From: an uncultured Desulfobacter sp.
Lineage (GTDB): Bacteria; Desulfobacterota; Desulfobacteria; Desulfobacterales; Desulfobacteraceae
Length of the DNA stretch: 64,000 nucleotides
Direction of reading: 5' to 3'
Assembly: GCF_963665355.1 (NCBI RefSeq)
Contig: NZ_OY762229.1
Location: 4,402,001-4,466,000, forward strand
Below, piece by piece: positions 1-9,800 of the stretch (positions are counted from its first letter, which is position 1; each line of letters begins with the position of its first letter). The notes under the pieces were generated by a model. It was not told the origin of the DNA. It searched no databases and worked only from the letters and a program-made list of their open reading frames with translations. The position numbers and the translations under genes are program-made.

Positions 1-300
1 GCATGGAGAGAAACGCGGACAAAAAGAGGTCGTATTCCGGATTCGTTATGGTCTATGGCTGTAGATCTTTATTATTCTTATGGCCTGAGTATAAATAAGA
101 TTGCCCGAACATTCAGGCTCAACTATACAGACCTGCAATTACACATCACAAAAAAACCGCCGGTTGTCATGCAACCCATTGAGGATGAGTCAGCCATAAA
201 CCCGTTGATAAAAGATAACCCCAAAGCCAGCCGTTTCGCATTGTCAAAAATGCTGTGCAGGGAATGGAACTGGGTTCAGCCAAACGTGTCCCTTCGGTAA
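1..300 (+). pseudogene. Decayed IS66-type accessory genes (HTH protein joined to DUF4338 start)
   Basis: The open frame enters from outside the window. Its first part matches the helix-turn-helix protein encoded at 32129-32545 (shared pattern LYxxxGxSINKIAR). After about residue 60 it switches to the N-terminus of the DUF4338 protein encoded at 32962-33879 (shared CREWNWVQ). An internal deletion has therefore joined two genes that are separate in the intact element. The frame ends in the terminal repeat of another IS66 fragment that begins at 286. It is a remnant with no expected function. Confidence 0.7.
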
Positions 301-611
301 GCATGCACAAAGGATTTTTTTAGGGCAGCTGAATTCGTCACAAGAGAGGGGCGGGTATGCTGCGATTATATTACGCTGACGCGGTTTTGTAATTCCAAGG
401 CATCCACCGGGAAGGATCAGTTCTCAGCTCAGTTGCGTTATTCAGCAATGAAACCAGATAATCAAATGGATTGACCCTCATCAGATTGCAGGTCTGAATC
501 AGGCTCATGAACATATCACCAACAAAAGCACCATGTTCTGTTTTATAAAATAGTGAATTTTTCCGATGCAGGAGGCTTTGTTTCAAGCTGCGTTCGCACA
601 AATTGTCAATT
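286..611 (-). mobile_element. Right-end fragment of an IS66-type element
   Basis: The left edge (286) begins GTGTCCCTTCGGTAAGC, the same terminal repeat as the intact element at 32044-35483. The minus-strand frame 371-611 encodes the last ~80 residues of an IS66 TnpC (pattern CERSLKQ...LFYKTEHGAF...PWNYK), close to the TnpC encoded at 33845-35398. The 85-bp distance from stop codon to terminal repeat is the same in both. The fragment is inserted in reverse orientation into the remnant at 1-300 and is cut off at its other end by an unrelated transposase fragment. Confidence 0.75.
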
Positions 612-1009
612 CGGACGGTACGATATCAAAAAAGCATTTGCCGCTTTATGACGCCACAATGGGTGATATAGATTCTGCCTTCGAACTTCTTGAAATATAC
701 CTGACAGAATTGGATGTCACCGCAGCCAAACGGGTTATTTTTTGTTGTGACGGTACACGCAGTTATTGGAAACGGACAGGCCCGTTGGCTAAAAGACTCG
801 GGATTTCGATCCATTACGAAGTGATTGACTACACCCATGCAAAGCAAAACTTACATGAAATCGTAGACAAATTGCCCAAAAGGATTTCTATAAAAGAAAA
901 AAGCAAAATCGTAGAATATTGGAAGAGCCTGCTATGGGACGGCAAATTCGTGGATCTCGGAAAAGAAATTGTAAAACAGATTATATATCCGAATCAATGT
1001 TGTTTTTAA
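612..1009 (+). pseudogene. Transposase fragment, family uncertain
   Basis: About 130 residues are readable. They include a catalytic-core-like stretch FCCDGTRSYW followed by EVIDYTHAKQNLHEIVDKL, a D...D-H-A pattern seen in DDE transposases such as the ISKra4/ISLre2 groups. There is no proper start, because the 5' part runs into TnpC debris at about 611. The C-terminus ends in non-matching residues. I read it as an internal piece of a dead transposase. The family assignment is tentative. Confidence 0.4.
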
Positions 1010-1333
1010 GAAGCCAGCGTCTGTCCGGGGGATGGAATATGTTAACTAACAATATATTCATGCAAAATCGGTCACTTTGCTCATGCCACTAAATGGGAAT
1101 GCCCCCGGGCGTTTCCCTCGTGAATTTTTTGCCATTATTTCTTCTCCAAGATTTGAATCAGGGAGATTATATGTACCAAATTTTGAAGGAAGCAGCGGCG
1201 GGGTCTGTCGGCGGGATTGGCAGGGTATGATTTTTATTTTATTGGCAGGGTATCGCGGCGGGATATCTGCCCGTTACATTATTTTGTTATGAAGCTGCAG
1301 AGTAAGCGTTACACTATATGAATCTTACCATTC
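1010..1333. other. Intergenic, no gene recognised
   Basis: No convincing coding frame or structured element is seen. The short open frames in this stretch have no recognisable protein pattern. Confidence 0.5.
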
Positions 1334-1388
1334 AGTTAAAATTTTCTCTTGCCAAAGCCAATTGAGTTTGTTAACAGATCTTTCTGTT
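1334..1388 (+). repeat. Diverged copy of the tRNA-Arg upstream region
   Basis: This block aligns with 40722-40776 immediately upstream of the intact tRNA-Arg gene (roughly 80% by eye). Both copies keep a promoter-like TTGCCA box, a ~17-base spacer and TAACAG/TAAAAG, followed by CTGTTGC just before the tRNA start. The duplication therefore includes the tRNA promoter as well as part of the gene. Confidence 0.7.
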
Positions 1389-1428
<40 letters not shown>

Positions 1429-1450
1429 TACTTGAGCTTTCTTGAGTTAT

Positions 1451-1496
1451 AAATCGCTGAAACTTTTAAGCACCAACGGTTTCCAGCGATTTTTTG
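1451..1496 (+). terminator. Rho-independent terminator
   Basis: The stem AAATCGCTGAAAC / GTTTCCAGCGATTT has a ~14-base loop and is followed directly by a run of T. It lies 22 bp after the truncated tRNA and would end any transcript from the duplicated tRNA promoter. Confidence 0.7.
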
Positions 1497-2194
1497 CTTT
1501 TTGTCAAAGCTCAACTTTTTTCTTTAAAACGCCCTTAAGCCGCATGGCTATGCGGGTTTTCACCCCGTACCCGAAAAGTCCGGTAAGGACTCCGCCCAAG
1601 ACCCTTGCCAGGCTTACGTTCCCAATACATGGGCACTCCCAAAATACCCGAACTACACCCGAAGTCCAAAATCTTCGGGTGCAAGTTTCATCGATCCATA
1701 AACAAAGGTGCTGCAATTATTTGCTGGAACTTGAGTGTTCTATGCCCTGCAGACAGTGATTTAGGACCCCAAAATATCAGTACGCTTTTTTGGAGTTGAA
1801 CTTCAGGTAAAAATTTATATTTGTTAAATATCTTTATGTACATGCGCACAGCTGATTTTTAATAATAGTCCGGGCCTTTGGACCGATTATTGGCGGGGTT
1901 TCGTTTTTGACATAGTCTGCGGTGTGTGAAGTTTGAAAGGCTCCCACCTCCACAATGCTTCTGTTATTGAGCGCTGCTTTGAAATAGGCCTTGGCGAGCA
2001 TAGATAGATTTATGTTGCGAGCGGGTCTAACCCACTAAATTTAAAGGAAGTTTTCATTACCCGCCGTGCAAATCAATATCATTATAAAATTCAGGATGTT
2101 AAAAACGATTTTAAAAATTTTAAAAACCACTGGCAACATAATTTTTAGTTCTGCTACATACCCCTCCAAGGCTAGCAAAAGCTGCTTCAGTAAG
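1497..2194. other. Intergenic, no gene recognised
   Basis: About 700 bp without a credible gene. It holds a partial repeat of ACACCCGAAG-type sequence also seen just upstream of the intact tRNA (near 40681), consistent with the tRNA-proximal duplication. Nothing else was recognised. Confidence 0.4.
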
Positions 2195-3214
2195 TCATAG
2201 ACTGTCTAACCAGACAAGAATTTCAGCATTATTCTTCCAGTCAATCAGTTCATCAATTTTCTTGTCATGATTTATTTTCGATTGCATGTATTCAATGAGC
2301 TTATTCTGGATTTCCCGCTTTTTTGACAAGTCCAGCTGCAGATAGATCATTGTTGACTCAACACTTTGGTGGCCAAGACGATTTTTGATGGTCGATACCG
2401 GATCTCCTGAGGTGACCATATTGACCGCACACGAGTGCCTGAAGCAATGAACCGGGCTCAATCCTTTCAACCGTTTTGGCGACAATGTTTTGGTCAGGTA
2501 TTTCCGACAGATTTTGTTAATACCGTGCCGGGTCATTCCCCGCTTCCGCTGGTTTATAAATAACCGCTGGCTAAATATAGGGATGGGATCTACCCGGTGG
2601 TTGATAATGTAATCCGAGATCAACGAAGAGGTTCTGGGGCATAAATTAATAAGCCGGTACCGGTTCCCCTTGCCCAGGACCGCAATGGTTTCATTCTCAG
2701 GATCAAAATAATCAAATTCCAAAGTGGCTATCTCACTGGCCCGGGCACCGGAGTCATAGAGGAGATGGAGAATGGTAAAATCCCTCATGCCTTCTTTCTT
2801 TTTCAGGTCAACGGCACTGAACACCCTCATGATCTCTTCCGGGTATAAAAACCCCATCACCTTTTTTTGAGCCCTCTTCTGTGGGATGATCAGGAGCGTT
2901 TCAGCGATTTGTTTTTTGTCAGGATGCATGAACCGAATCATCTTGGCCAGTGACTTGATTACAGCCAGACGGTTATTTCGGGTCTGAATGCTGTTTTTCC
3001 GATCTTTTTCAAGGTGGTGCAAAAAAGCCAGCACCGCTTCAGGCGTTAAATGTTCGATTCTCAAAGATTTGATTGTCATCTTGTGATAATCGGCCAGAAA
3101 ATGCAGCAACAAAGAAAAGGTCTGCCGGTAAGCCTTGATGCTATGCTCGCTGGTCCCTTTTATCCGGGGCAAATATTCATAAAAATATTGATGCAGGCAG
3201 GAGGACAGTCTCAT
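2195..3214 (-). CDS. Tyrosine recombinase, third gene of recombinase trio 1 (RitC-like)
   Basis: A 339-residue site-specific recombinase of the phage-integrase superfamily. The catalytic Arg lies in SGARASEI, the His/Arg pair in HCFRHS, the second His in LGHQS, and the nucleophile in STMIYLQ. The N-terminal SAM-like core-binding domain spans about residues 1-110. The start overlaps the upstream recombinase stop by 4 bp (ATGA), so the two are translationally coupled. It is most similar by eye to the interrupted third recombinase of the trio at 17899-23418, including the same gene order. Three overlapping recombinases in fixed order is the definition of RIT elements. Confidence 0.9.
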   Translation of the reverse strand: MRLSSCLHQYFYEYLPRIKGTSEHSIKAYRQTFSLLLHFLADYHKMTIKSLRIEHLTPEAVLAFLHHLEKDRKNSIQTRNNRLAVIKSLAKMIRFMHPDKKQIAETLLIIPQKRAQKKVMGFLYPEEIMRVFSAVDLKKKEGMRDFTILHLLYDSGARASEIATLEFDYFDPENETIAVLGKGNRYRLINLCPRTSSLISDYIINHRVDPIPIFSQRLFINQRKRGMTRHGINKICRKYLTKTLSPKRLKGLSPVHCFRHSCAVNMVTSGDPVSTIKNRLGHQSVESTMIYLQLDLSKKREIQNKLIEYMQSKINHDKKIDELIDWKNNAEILVWLDSL

Positions 3215-4185
3215 ACATCCTCGCTTCTTAACATTGAAAAATCAAGCATCTGGCGGCGATGCTCTGCATCCACCACCCTCAAATATTTGGTTGTATATTT
3301 ATACTCACTGTGGCCCATGTAAGCGGCCAGTACCGGTAAGGCATTTTGGGGAGACTTTCCCTGTTGTTTAATCCGTTTTAGGGTATTTACGGCAAATGAA
3401 TGACGAAGGGAGTGCCGCGTCGGGTTGCTGAAGTTTGTCGCACCAATGATTCTTCTGGGCTGCTCCAGGTTAAGAATTGAAATCGCTTTCTTAAATTTCC
3501 AACGCATGTAAGAACGGGATAGCCCTTTTCCATTTTCTTTTATCAGCAATAAAGGATGATTATCTGCGGTAAAAAAACACTGGCGAACTTTCAGCAGATT
3601 GTCTATTGCACAAGAAATCGCCTTGGGTACCGGAAGCAGTCGATCTTTTTTAAACTTTGTCTTTTCAATATAAATTGTCCTTTCTTCAGGCCGGTAATTG
3701 TTTTTCAGTAAGTTGAGGGTTTCTGATATCCTTAATCCGCACCGGGCCATCAGCAAAAAGGAAATGTAACCGCTGAAATCGGCGAGGTAATATCTTTCGG
3801 TCTTTCGCATCAATTTAATGACAACCTCCAGCAAAAGTTCAGTTTCTTCCGGTGAAAAAATAAAAGGGATAATTTGATTTTCCGGCAGTTCAGCAATCTC
3901 CTGCAATGGATTTTCCCGGATCAAATCCTGGCGGATCAGGTAATTGAAAAACATTTTGAACGTACGAAAAAACGTGTTGATGGAACGGTTTTCACAATTA
4001 AGATCTGAACGGAGCCGGATGAAGAACAATGGATCAAATGATGTCAGGGTTACCTTCTTTTCGGCAACATACCGATCCAGTAATCCAAGGCTGACTATCA
4101 GCATTTTATCAGAATATCCCAACTGAAGACGGTATTCGATGAAATTCTCAATATGTTCGGCAAGACAACTTTTAAAGCGTTTCAT
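3211..4185 (-). CDS. Tyrosine recombinase, second gene of trio 1 (RitB-like)
   Basis: A 324-residue integrase-family recombinase. Catalytic motifs are CGLRISETL, HSLRHSF, MGHSEYK and the Tyr in TTKYL. The stretch LPVLAAYMGH matches LPVLKTYMGH in the second recombinase of the other trio (19116-20102), supporting positional orthology. It overlaps the upstream recombinase by 14 bp and the downstream one by 4 bp, so all three are presumably translated from one minus-strand mRNA. In RIT elements the three recombinases are thought to act together; individual roles are not known. Confidence 0.9.
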   Translation of the reverse strand: MKRFKSCLAEHIENFIEYRLQLGYSDKMLIVSLGLLDRYVAEKKVTLTSFDPLFFIRLRSDLNCENRSINTFFRTFKMFFNYLIRQDLIRENPLQEIAELPENQIIPFIFSPEETELLLEVVIKLMRKTERYYLADFSGYISFLLMARCGLRISETLNLLKNNYRPEERTIYIEKTKFKKDRLLPVPKAISCAIDNLLKVRQCFFTADNHPLLLIKENGKGLSRSYMRWKFKKAISILNLEQPRRIIGATNFSNPTRHSLRHSFAVNTLKRIKQQGKSPQNALPVLAAYMGHSEYKYTTKYLRVVDAEHRRQMLDFSMLRSEDV

Positions 4186-5059
4186 CCAGGATAACCTCCC
4201 GCATAAGATTGATATGAACGCTCAGATACTTTTGCGTTGATCCGATGTTTTTATGCCCCATCATCTCTTTGATCTCATAAATGGACGCACCAGACTCCAG
4301 TAAATTTTGGGCATATGAATGCCGCAGCCAGTATGTGCTCGATTCAAGATTATTTTCCGTCATGCATTCTTTTATATATCGGGGGATATCGCACCTGTTG
4401 ACCGGTTTATAAGGTGGTATTAACTGTAAAAATAGAACTCGGGATTGAGTTTCAGGTCTTGCGCCGACAATATAAGCGGCGATGGCTTTGATCACGTTGT
4501 CCGATACTGGAAGATGGGCCGGGTCGCAATTTTTTCTTGAACGAATGAAAATTTCCTTTTGCCTGAAGGAAATGTCATCCAAAGTTAATAAACGGATTTC
4601 TTTCGGCCTTAACCCCAGATAATATGCCAGGTGCAGGGTGGCATTGGTGCGAAGGTCTTTTGCTGTTGACAGATCCAGACTGCTAAACAGCTTTTGGATT
4701 TCATGAGGACGCAAAAATTTGGGAGGTTTTGATCGGGCAAACTCCGGGGGGCTTACCACCAGTTGGGAGAGGTCTTTTTTAATATGTCCGTACCGGTAAA
4801 GGTACTTCAAAAATTGTCGGAGATATGACCGGTTCGTTCTGGCTGTTCCGGTGGAATAATTGGCATTGTACAGGGCTAAAAAGTGATCAACCTGTTGAAT
4901 GGATATGTTATCTAAAGGGGTATTTGAAGTTTGAAGATGGGCCGCAAAACCGGTTAATGCTCTTTTTGCATGGGATATCGTCTTCCCGGAAGTTTGATCT
5001 CGATAATAGTCCAGGTATTTCTCCACTGCTTTGGTGAGCTTATTTTCAGTTTCAGCCAT
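4172..5059 (-). CDS. Tyrosine recombinase, first gene of trio 1 (RitA-like)
   Basis: I chose the ATG at 5059 (MAETEN). It overlaps the upstream helix-turn-helix gene by 8 bp; a longer in-frame extension only runs back through that gene. The protein is ~295 residues. Arm/core-binding region is ~10-100 and catalytic domain ~125-290. Motifs are LGLRPKEI, YWLRHSY, MMGHKN and TQKYLS. The usual His before LRH is replaced by Tyr-Trp, a departure from the R-H-R-H-Y set that could weaken catalysis. It is part of a five-gene minus-strand operon. Confidence 0.85.
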   Translation of the reverse strand: MAETENKLTKAVEKYLDYYRDQTSGKTISHAKRALTGFAAHLQTSNTPLDNISIQQVDHFLALYNANYSTGTARTNRSYLRQFLKYLYRYGHIKKDLSQLVVSPPEFARSKPPKFLRPHEIQKLFSSLDLSTAKDLRTNATLHLAYYLGLRPKEIRLLTLDDISFRQKEIFIRSRKNCDPAHLPVSDNVIKAIAAYIVGARPETQSRVLFLQLIPPYKPVNRCDIPRYIKECMTENNLESSTYWLRHSYAQNLLESGASIYEIKEMMGHKNIGSTQKYLSVHINLMREVILDETL

Positions 5060-5531
5060 GATCTCCTCCAAAAGATTGCAAGATAAGGTTGTGGATGGTT
5101 GCCGGATCATGCAGTTCCATATCTTTTTGATCTTTAAGAGGAGCCGGTGAGTACAGAGCCGCTTTTTCCGGAAGAGACAACACCTGAAAAAGACTGCCGT
5201 CAAATGCGATCAGATTTTTATCAATCAAGGCGTTCCTGGCGAGAATGTAATCATCAACATCAATTCTGAGCAGGGTGCAGATTTTATCATAGCTGTAATA
5301 GGATAATCCATGGCGGTCAGCCACGATAATCAAAAACAGATACAGCAGGAGTTGATGATGATCCAGGCTTGCCCAAAACCCGTCCCGCAGAAAACGGTGC
5401 TCGATAAAAGCAAAGCTTCCTGAAATCTTTCTGATGCGGTGGGGATCTATGGGATTTTTTGCAATAGACGCACGAAAACGGCGTTGTGACCTTGGGTTTG
5501 AATTTTTTGCTCTATTTTGTCCGGTCTTCAT
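5052..5531 (-). CDS. Winged-helix DNA-binding protein of the recombinase operon
   Basis: 159 residues, basic N-terminus, then a helix-rich segment (FWASLDHHQLLLYLFLIIVADRHG) followed by a helix-turn-helix-like unit around SYDKICTLLRIDVDDYILARNALIDKNLI. This pattern (rigid helix, LSYYS, wing) occurs in small proteins found beside transposases and recombinases. It overlaps the first recombinase by 8 bp, so it belongs to the same transcript. A role in binding the element ends or regulating the recombinases is inference; no direct functional motif is visible. Confidence 0.6.
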   Translation of the reverse strand: MKTGQNRAKNSNPRSQRRFRASIAKNPIDPHRIRKISGSFAFIEHRFLRDGFWASLDHHQLLLYLFLIIVADRHGLSYYSYDKICTLLRIDVDDYILARNALIDKNLIAFDGSLFQVLSLPEKAALYSPAPLKDQKDMELHDPATIHNLILQSFGGDHG

Positions 5532-5578
5532 GGCATTGCCTCCCTGAAATGATCGTTTAAGGCAATTTACCCTGTTTT

Positions 5579-6187
5579 TCAGGGAGGATCAGGCCCCGTT
5601 TGTTGTTGAAAACGATTTTTTCTACGATATTTTTTTTGAGACCAGGGGCCAAACCCCAACGGCGGTGGCAGGATATCCAGATATGGACCCGCAAGTTCCC
5701 TGAGATGGGGTAAAACAAACTCAACCCCAAGTGCGGATCTAAATGATGATAAGGTCACCTGACCATTATTCGACAATAATGGGAGAAGTTCGATCAATAA
5801 AATTAAACTTAAGCGAATCAGAAATAGTCTTCGCCTCATCCATCGCAGAACACCAGGCAGGCTGATGTCCAGGCGCATGCTATTTGCTGCCGCCTCCTGG
5901 CTGGAGGCGGCTTCAATCTGATTGATAACCGTTTCTACCTCGATCAATGTTCCGGGAAGGCGAGAGCACAGACAATCCGGTAACATCCCGAAAGTGGTCC
6001 TGCCCTCAGGACAATACCACCGGGCGATCTTTGCGCCGTCAGGGGATTTTCTGCGATAGGTCCCATGCCTGGCAATTTTGCAGCCACCTTCCGGGTGCAA
6101 TGGACACTGGTCCAGTTTTGCATCCCGCCATGCTTCCTGCTGAATATATTGTTCAACAGAAATGTTGGTGGCGAATCGAAGCTGCAT
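5579..6187 (-). CDS. Zinc-ribbon protein (DUF6431-like), first gene of the recombinase operon
   Basis: 202 residues. The N-terminal part has a probable metal site: C28, H31, C36, H41 and C59 in CPLHPEGGC...HGTYRRK...RWYCPEGRTTFGMLPDCL. This resembles the DUF6431 domain of transposon-linked proteins, in which a transposase-like zinc ribbon precedes an all-helical region. The C-terminal half is hydrophobic and helical and ends Pro-rich. It lies 47 bp upstream of the winged-helix gene on the same strand. The domain name is from memory and would need a profile search. Confidence 0.55.
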   Translation of the reverse strand: MQLRFATNISVEQYIQQEAWRDAKLDQCPLHPEGGCKIARHGTYRRKSPDGAKIARWYCPEGRTTFGMLPDCLCSRLPGTLIEVETVINQIEAASSQEAAANSMRLDISLPGVLRWMRRRLFLIRLSLILLIELLPLLSNNGQVTLSSFRSALGVEFVLPHLRELAGPYLDILPPPLGFGPWSQKKYRRKNRFQQQTGPDPP

Positions 6188-6231
6188 GATCTTTACCTTG
6201 CGTTAAAATTCAAAATGTGAAACATTTTTCC

Positions 6232-6642
6232 ATGGCAAAAATCGGTCGAAATACACCATGCCCTTGCGGCAGCGGTAAGAAGTATAAAAAGTGTTGTCTA
6301 TTATTGCAGTCAGCGGGGGCTCAACCTAAGTCCTATCCTGCCGGATTTACACCAGTTTACACGGAATTGGATCTGCTTTCAAACAGTGTAACGGATCTGA
6401 TCAATGAAGACAAATTAGACGAGGCTGAAGCTGTATCAAAGAGATTGTTGCTTGAATATCCTGATCAGATTGACGGGTTTCACAGATTGGGGCAGGTCTA
6501 TGAAGCTCGTGGGAAGAGGCACGAAGCTGGAGAATATTATCAAAAAGCCGCTGAGTTTGCTCGGACAATGCCTGGTTTTGATCCGGAAACTGTTGAACAC
6601 TTCTTCTCAAAAGCCAAAAAAATGAAGGAAGAAAAAAAGTAA
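6232..6642 (+). CDS. SEC-C motif protein with TPR repeats
   Basis: I chose the start at [10 protein letters not shown] (6232); an in-frame ATG 15 bp upstream is possible. The N-terminus carries the SEC-C zinc motif [14 protein letters not shown], the SecA C-terminal-type metal-binding module that contacts SecB or ribosomes in SecA and is reused in many small proteins. Residues ~45-130 form two to three TPR-like helix pairs ([40 protein letters not shown]). It is monocistronic on the plus strand between the recombinase operon and the STAND gene. Function unknown, likely protein-protein interaction. Confidence 0.8.
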   Translation: MAKIGRNTPCPCGSGKKYKKCCLLLQSAGAQPKSYPAGFTPVYTELDLLSNSVTDLINEDKLDEAEAVSKRLLLEYPDQIDGFHRLGQVYEARGKRHEAGEYYQKAAEFARTMPGFDPETVEHFFSKAKKMKEEKK

Positions 6643-6847
6643 AAGAATTACATCCAAAGAAAATGACTTATTTAGAAATTTTCATAGAAGAAAATCTCGC
6701 CACATACAAAACCGGATACATAAATAGACATATCTGTCGCTCTGCTATTCCTCAAAAGTTATGATTCTTGGGGGCTTTAACGCAAACATCTGCGGCTTGT
6801 CCTCCAGCATGTTTGTTGTTGGTATATTTGATCAAGGGAAACGTAGA

Positions 6848-9800
6848 CTAAACCTCTTTTTCACGAAAACATTCGGATTGCAAAAGTAGAAGTCGCATGC
6901 TTGCAATTAGATGAGATTGATCATTTTTAATGCCAGACAATGCAACATGGGGACTTATGCATAACGGTTCGTTTACAGTTTGTCCTGATTTGATTTTTTC
7001 AAATTCATTGACGATTCGATTCCAACTGTCGCTAAGATAATCATACGCCCATGTTATATATTCGGAGCCTGATTCTTTAGCTTGGAATATAAAGTCACGA
7101 CATTGTTCAAAAGCCTCAATTGCTTTGAAAAAAACTTTTTCTTCTTCTGGATGTAATTGTTCCAGATCTCGGCATGTTATTATTGTTGATAATTGGATGC
7201 AGGCCCCTAACGCCGTATCGAATTTTTCCATCAACTGTGATGATAGAAAAGGATAGTCAATATGGTTTTTCCAATCATTGGTGAAATTACTGTCAGGAAG
7301 TGGCAAGTGCTGGGAGGAAGGCATTAATGCCAAGGAAGCTACCACTTGGCCGTTGATAACGGGAACAACTCTAAAACTCCAATCGGTTTCAAAATGTTGC
7401 TCCCCTAAAGATAGGACATCCTCTATATATGATGCATCAGTTTCAAAATTCTCAATATCCACAGTTATTGCAACTTCCCTCGGTGGCCAATATACACTGT
7501 CAGCTTTTTCTATAGGTCGGGACCAACATTTGACGTTCCAACCTTTATTTTTTAGAATTTTCTCTAAAGATTTTAGTTTTTTTCTAAAGCGTTGATCTGC
7601 ACGCATGAGGCAACGTTTTGCTGTGGAAGAAACAGCTTTACCAACACTGCTCGTTTTTGTAGAGTTGATGATATTTTGAATAGCCGATTGACTGTTATCA
7701 TATGCGAACTCATGCAATAAGTAGGAAATAGATTTTAGCCTTTCCGCTAATGCATTCAGTTCGCTCAGAGGTGGCGTCAAATTTGTTCGCCATATTGGGG
7801 ATTGCTCCTGTTTTCTTGCATGATCGGATAAATTTCCGGCAAAGGTAGCAGTGGCTTTAGGATTTCCGTCGTCTGTAACTTTATTCATTCTTAAAATAAG
7901 GTTGCCCAACACTCCTGTCAGCAATGCCCCAAGAGAATCTTTGTCATTTTTATCTTTAGGAGGCGTTGTCATTTCATGTGATAGTTTCGCGGGGTCTGCA
8001 TATGCAAGAGCATTAACCGAATTAATAATATAATTTATTTCTTGTGTTACCGCTTCTACTCTCGGAACACGTTTCCCTCTAATCCATTTTTCGCTAAACG
8101 AACGAAGCAATTTTTCAGTTCTTTTTACAAGATCAGCCATATTTTTCGTGTATTCCGTGAGACTATCTATAGCTGATTTAGCAAGCAATATTTGTCTAAA
8201 AGCAACGTTCCAGGAAACACGAGTTTTGGTGGGTATATTTTCCCTCGGCATATTCTTTGACCAAGGCTGATAGTCTCCGAAAGCAATCGTTTGTCCTAGT
8301 GGATTGACGGCATCTGATGCAGCGGCTTCTGACTTAGGAGAAATTGCAATCAACGTCTCGCAAATATCGCATATATTATTGTGGGGATCGGTTTGCTCTT
8401 GTTCTGATATAAAAAACATATTTGATCGAATTGTACGACCATGTATGCCATTAAAATCAATTTCGGGTTGAGTTACCCAAGGCGTTTGAGATTTAAACAA
8501 ATCGAATAAAACATTTTCTCCTCCTAAATCTTCAACAAGTTTTTCGGCCAAACTGGGGCTTATCAAATAAGCGGAAGACAAAAAATCAGCAATTTCCTGA
8601 ATGTTTTGCGCCCCATTCTCAATAAATGGTGTTGAGATATTGAGATCAATACACTTTCCACCACAAATAGGAGAAAGACAGGATAGAAGTTTGTTAAGCT
8701 CGCAGTAATTTTGGCAAGCTGGTAGTGTTTTATTTAATAATTTCTCAAGACACATTGACCGCAAGTCTTGTACGGGGAAATTGCGGAAAGCCAAAACTGC
8801 CTCTCGAATATTTTCCCACTGTTCGAATTCTTTTAGGTCTGGAATTTCAATCTGGGGATCACTGAACATTGATGCAAGAGCCCAATGGGCTCGTTGAACT
8901 TCTTTTTCCCCCAAGATTTCCATAAACGAAACTACATTTCGCTCCAAAGTAGCCAGTCCCAGCCCGGTTAGTATATAGGTCCATCTATCAATGTTGCGAT
9001 CACGGTTAAGTATATCCGCCAACTTATGCAATAGAGAGACTTCTCCCACATTTAAAGTCTCTGTAAAAATTGATTGAATAACTCCAGGTAAAGTTTCTTC
9101 GGTTACTGCCAGTAAACCCTGCCAGAAAGAATCTTCAGATAGATAAATTAGCTCATCATGAGAGGCTTGAATAAGAGCCTTAGAGCGAAGCATATGTAGG
9201 CCACCCAATATACCAGGCCGATCTTCTCTTACCAGATGCTCATCAATCAGACGCGTCAGCGCAAAGCTGGCGTCATCAGGGCTTATTTTAAGCAAGCTAA
9301 TTAACTCATTAACTTTAACTTCTCCACCATGCGCACAAAGAACTGCTGAACTTCTGATGATGGCCAACTCCTCTTGCCGACCTTCTTGTTCACGAAGTTG
9401 GATTTGCTCTTTAAGAACCGAGGAGAGCCGCTTGCCTTGGGTAAGGATAAACACAAATTCAAGCATAAGCCCATCAGACTTCTCAAATGGTTCTCTCCAA
9501 TGTTCCCAACCTGTTTGCTTGTCTGAATGAAGCTTTTGCCATACCTCTTTTGCAAGTTTTTCGTTCAAACTCACTTGAACGAATTCTGTATCTGCATGAT
9601 TAGAAATTAGTGTTACATCTTCCTGCCGTACAGAACCAAGAAAGTAAACGAATGGCATACCTCTAAGTTCTCTGACAAGAACATTCCATAAATCCGCATT
9701 CATCGATCCAACCTCATCGAATGCCAGCCCTATCGGCGATATTTTCGTTGGCCTACGTGCTCGCAAAAAACTAAGTATCGAATCAACCCTTGCTACATCA

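Noticed and set aside
1442-1759. Open frame of 105 codons after the truncated tRNA
   Set aside because: No ribosome-binding site or family pattern; it runs through the terminator hairpin and competes with an equally long frame on the other strand.
9301-9555. Second minus-strand frame inside the STAND gene
   Set aside because: Lies wholly inside the large gene in another frame, with no recognisable pattern.
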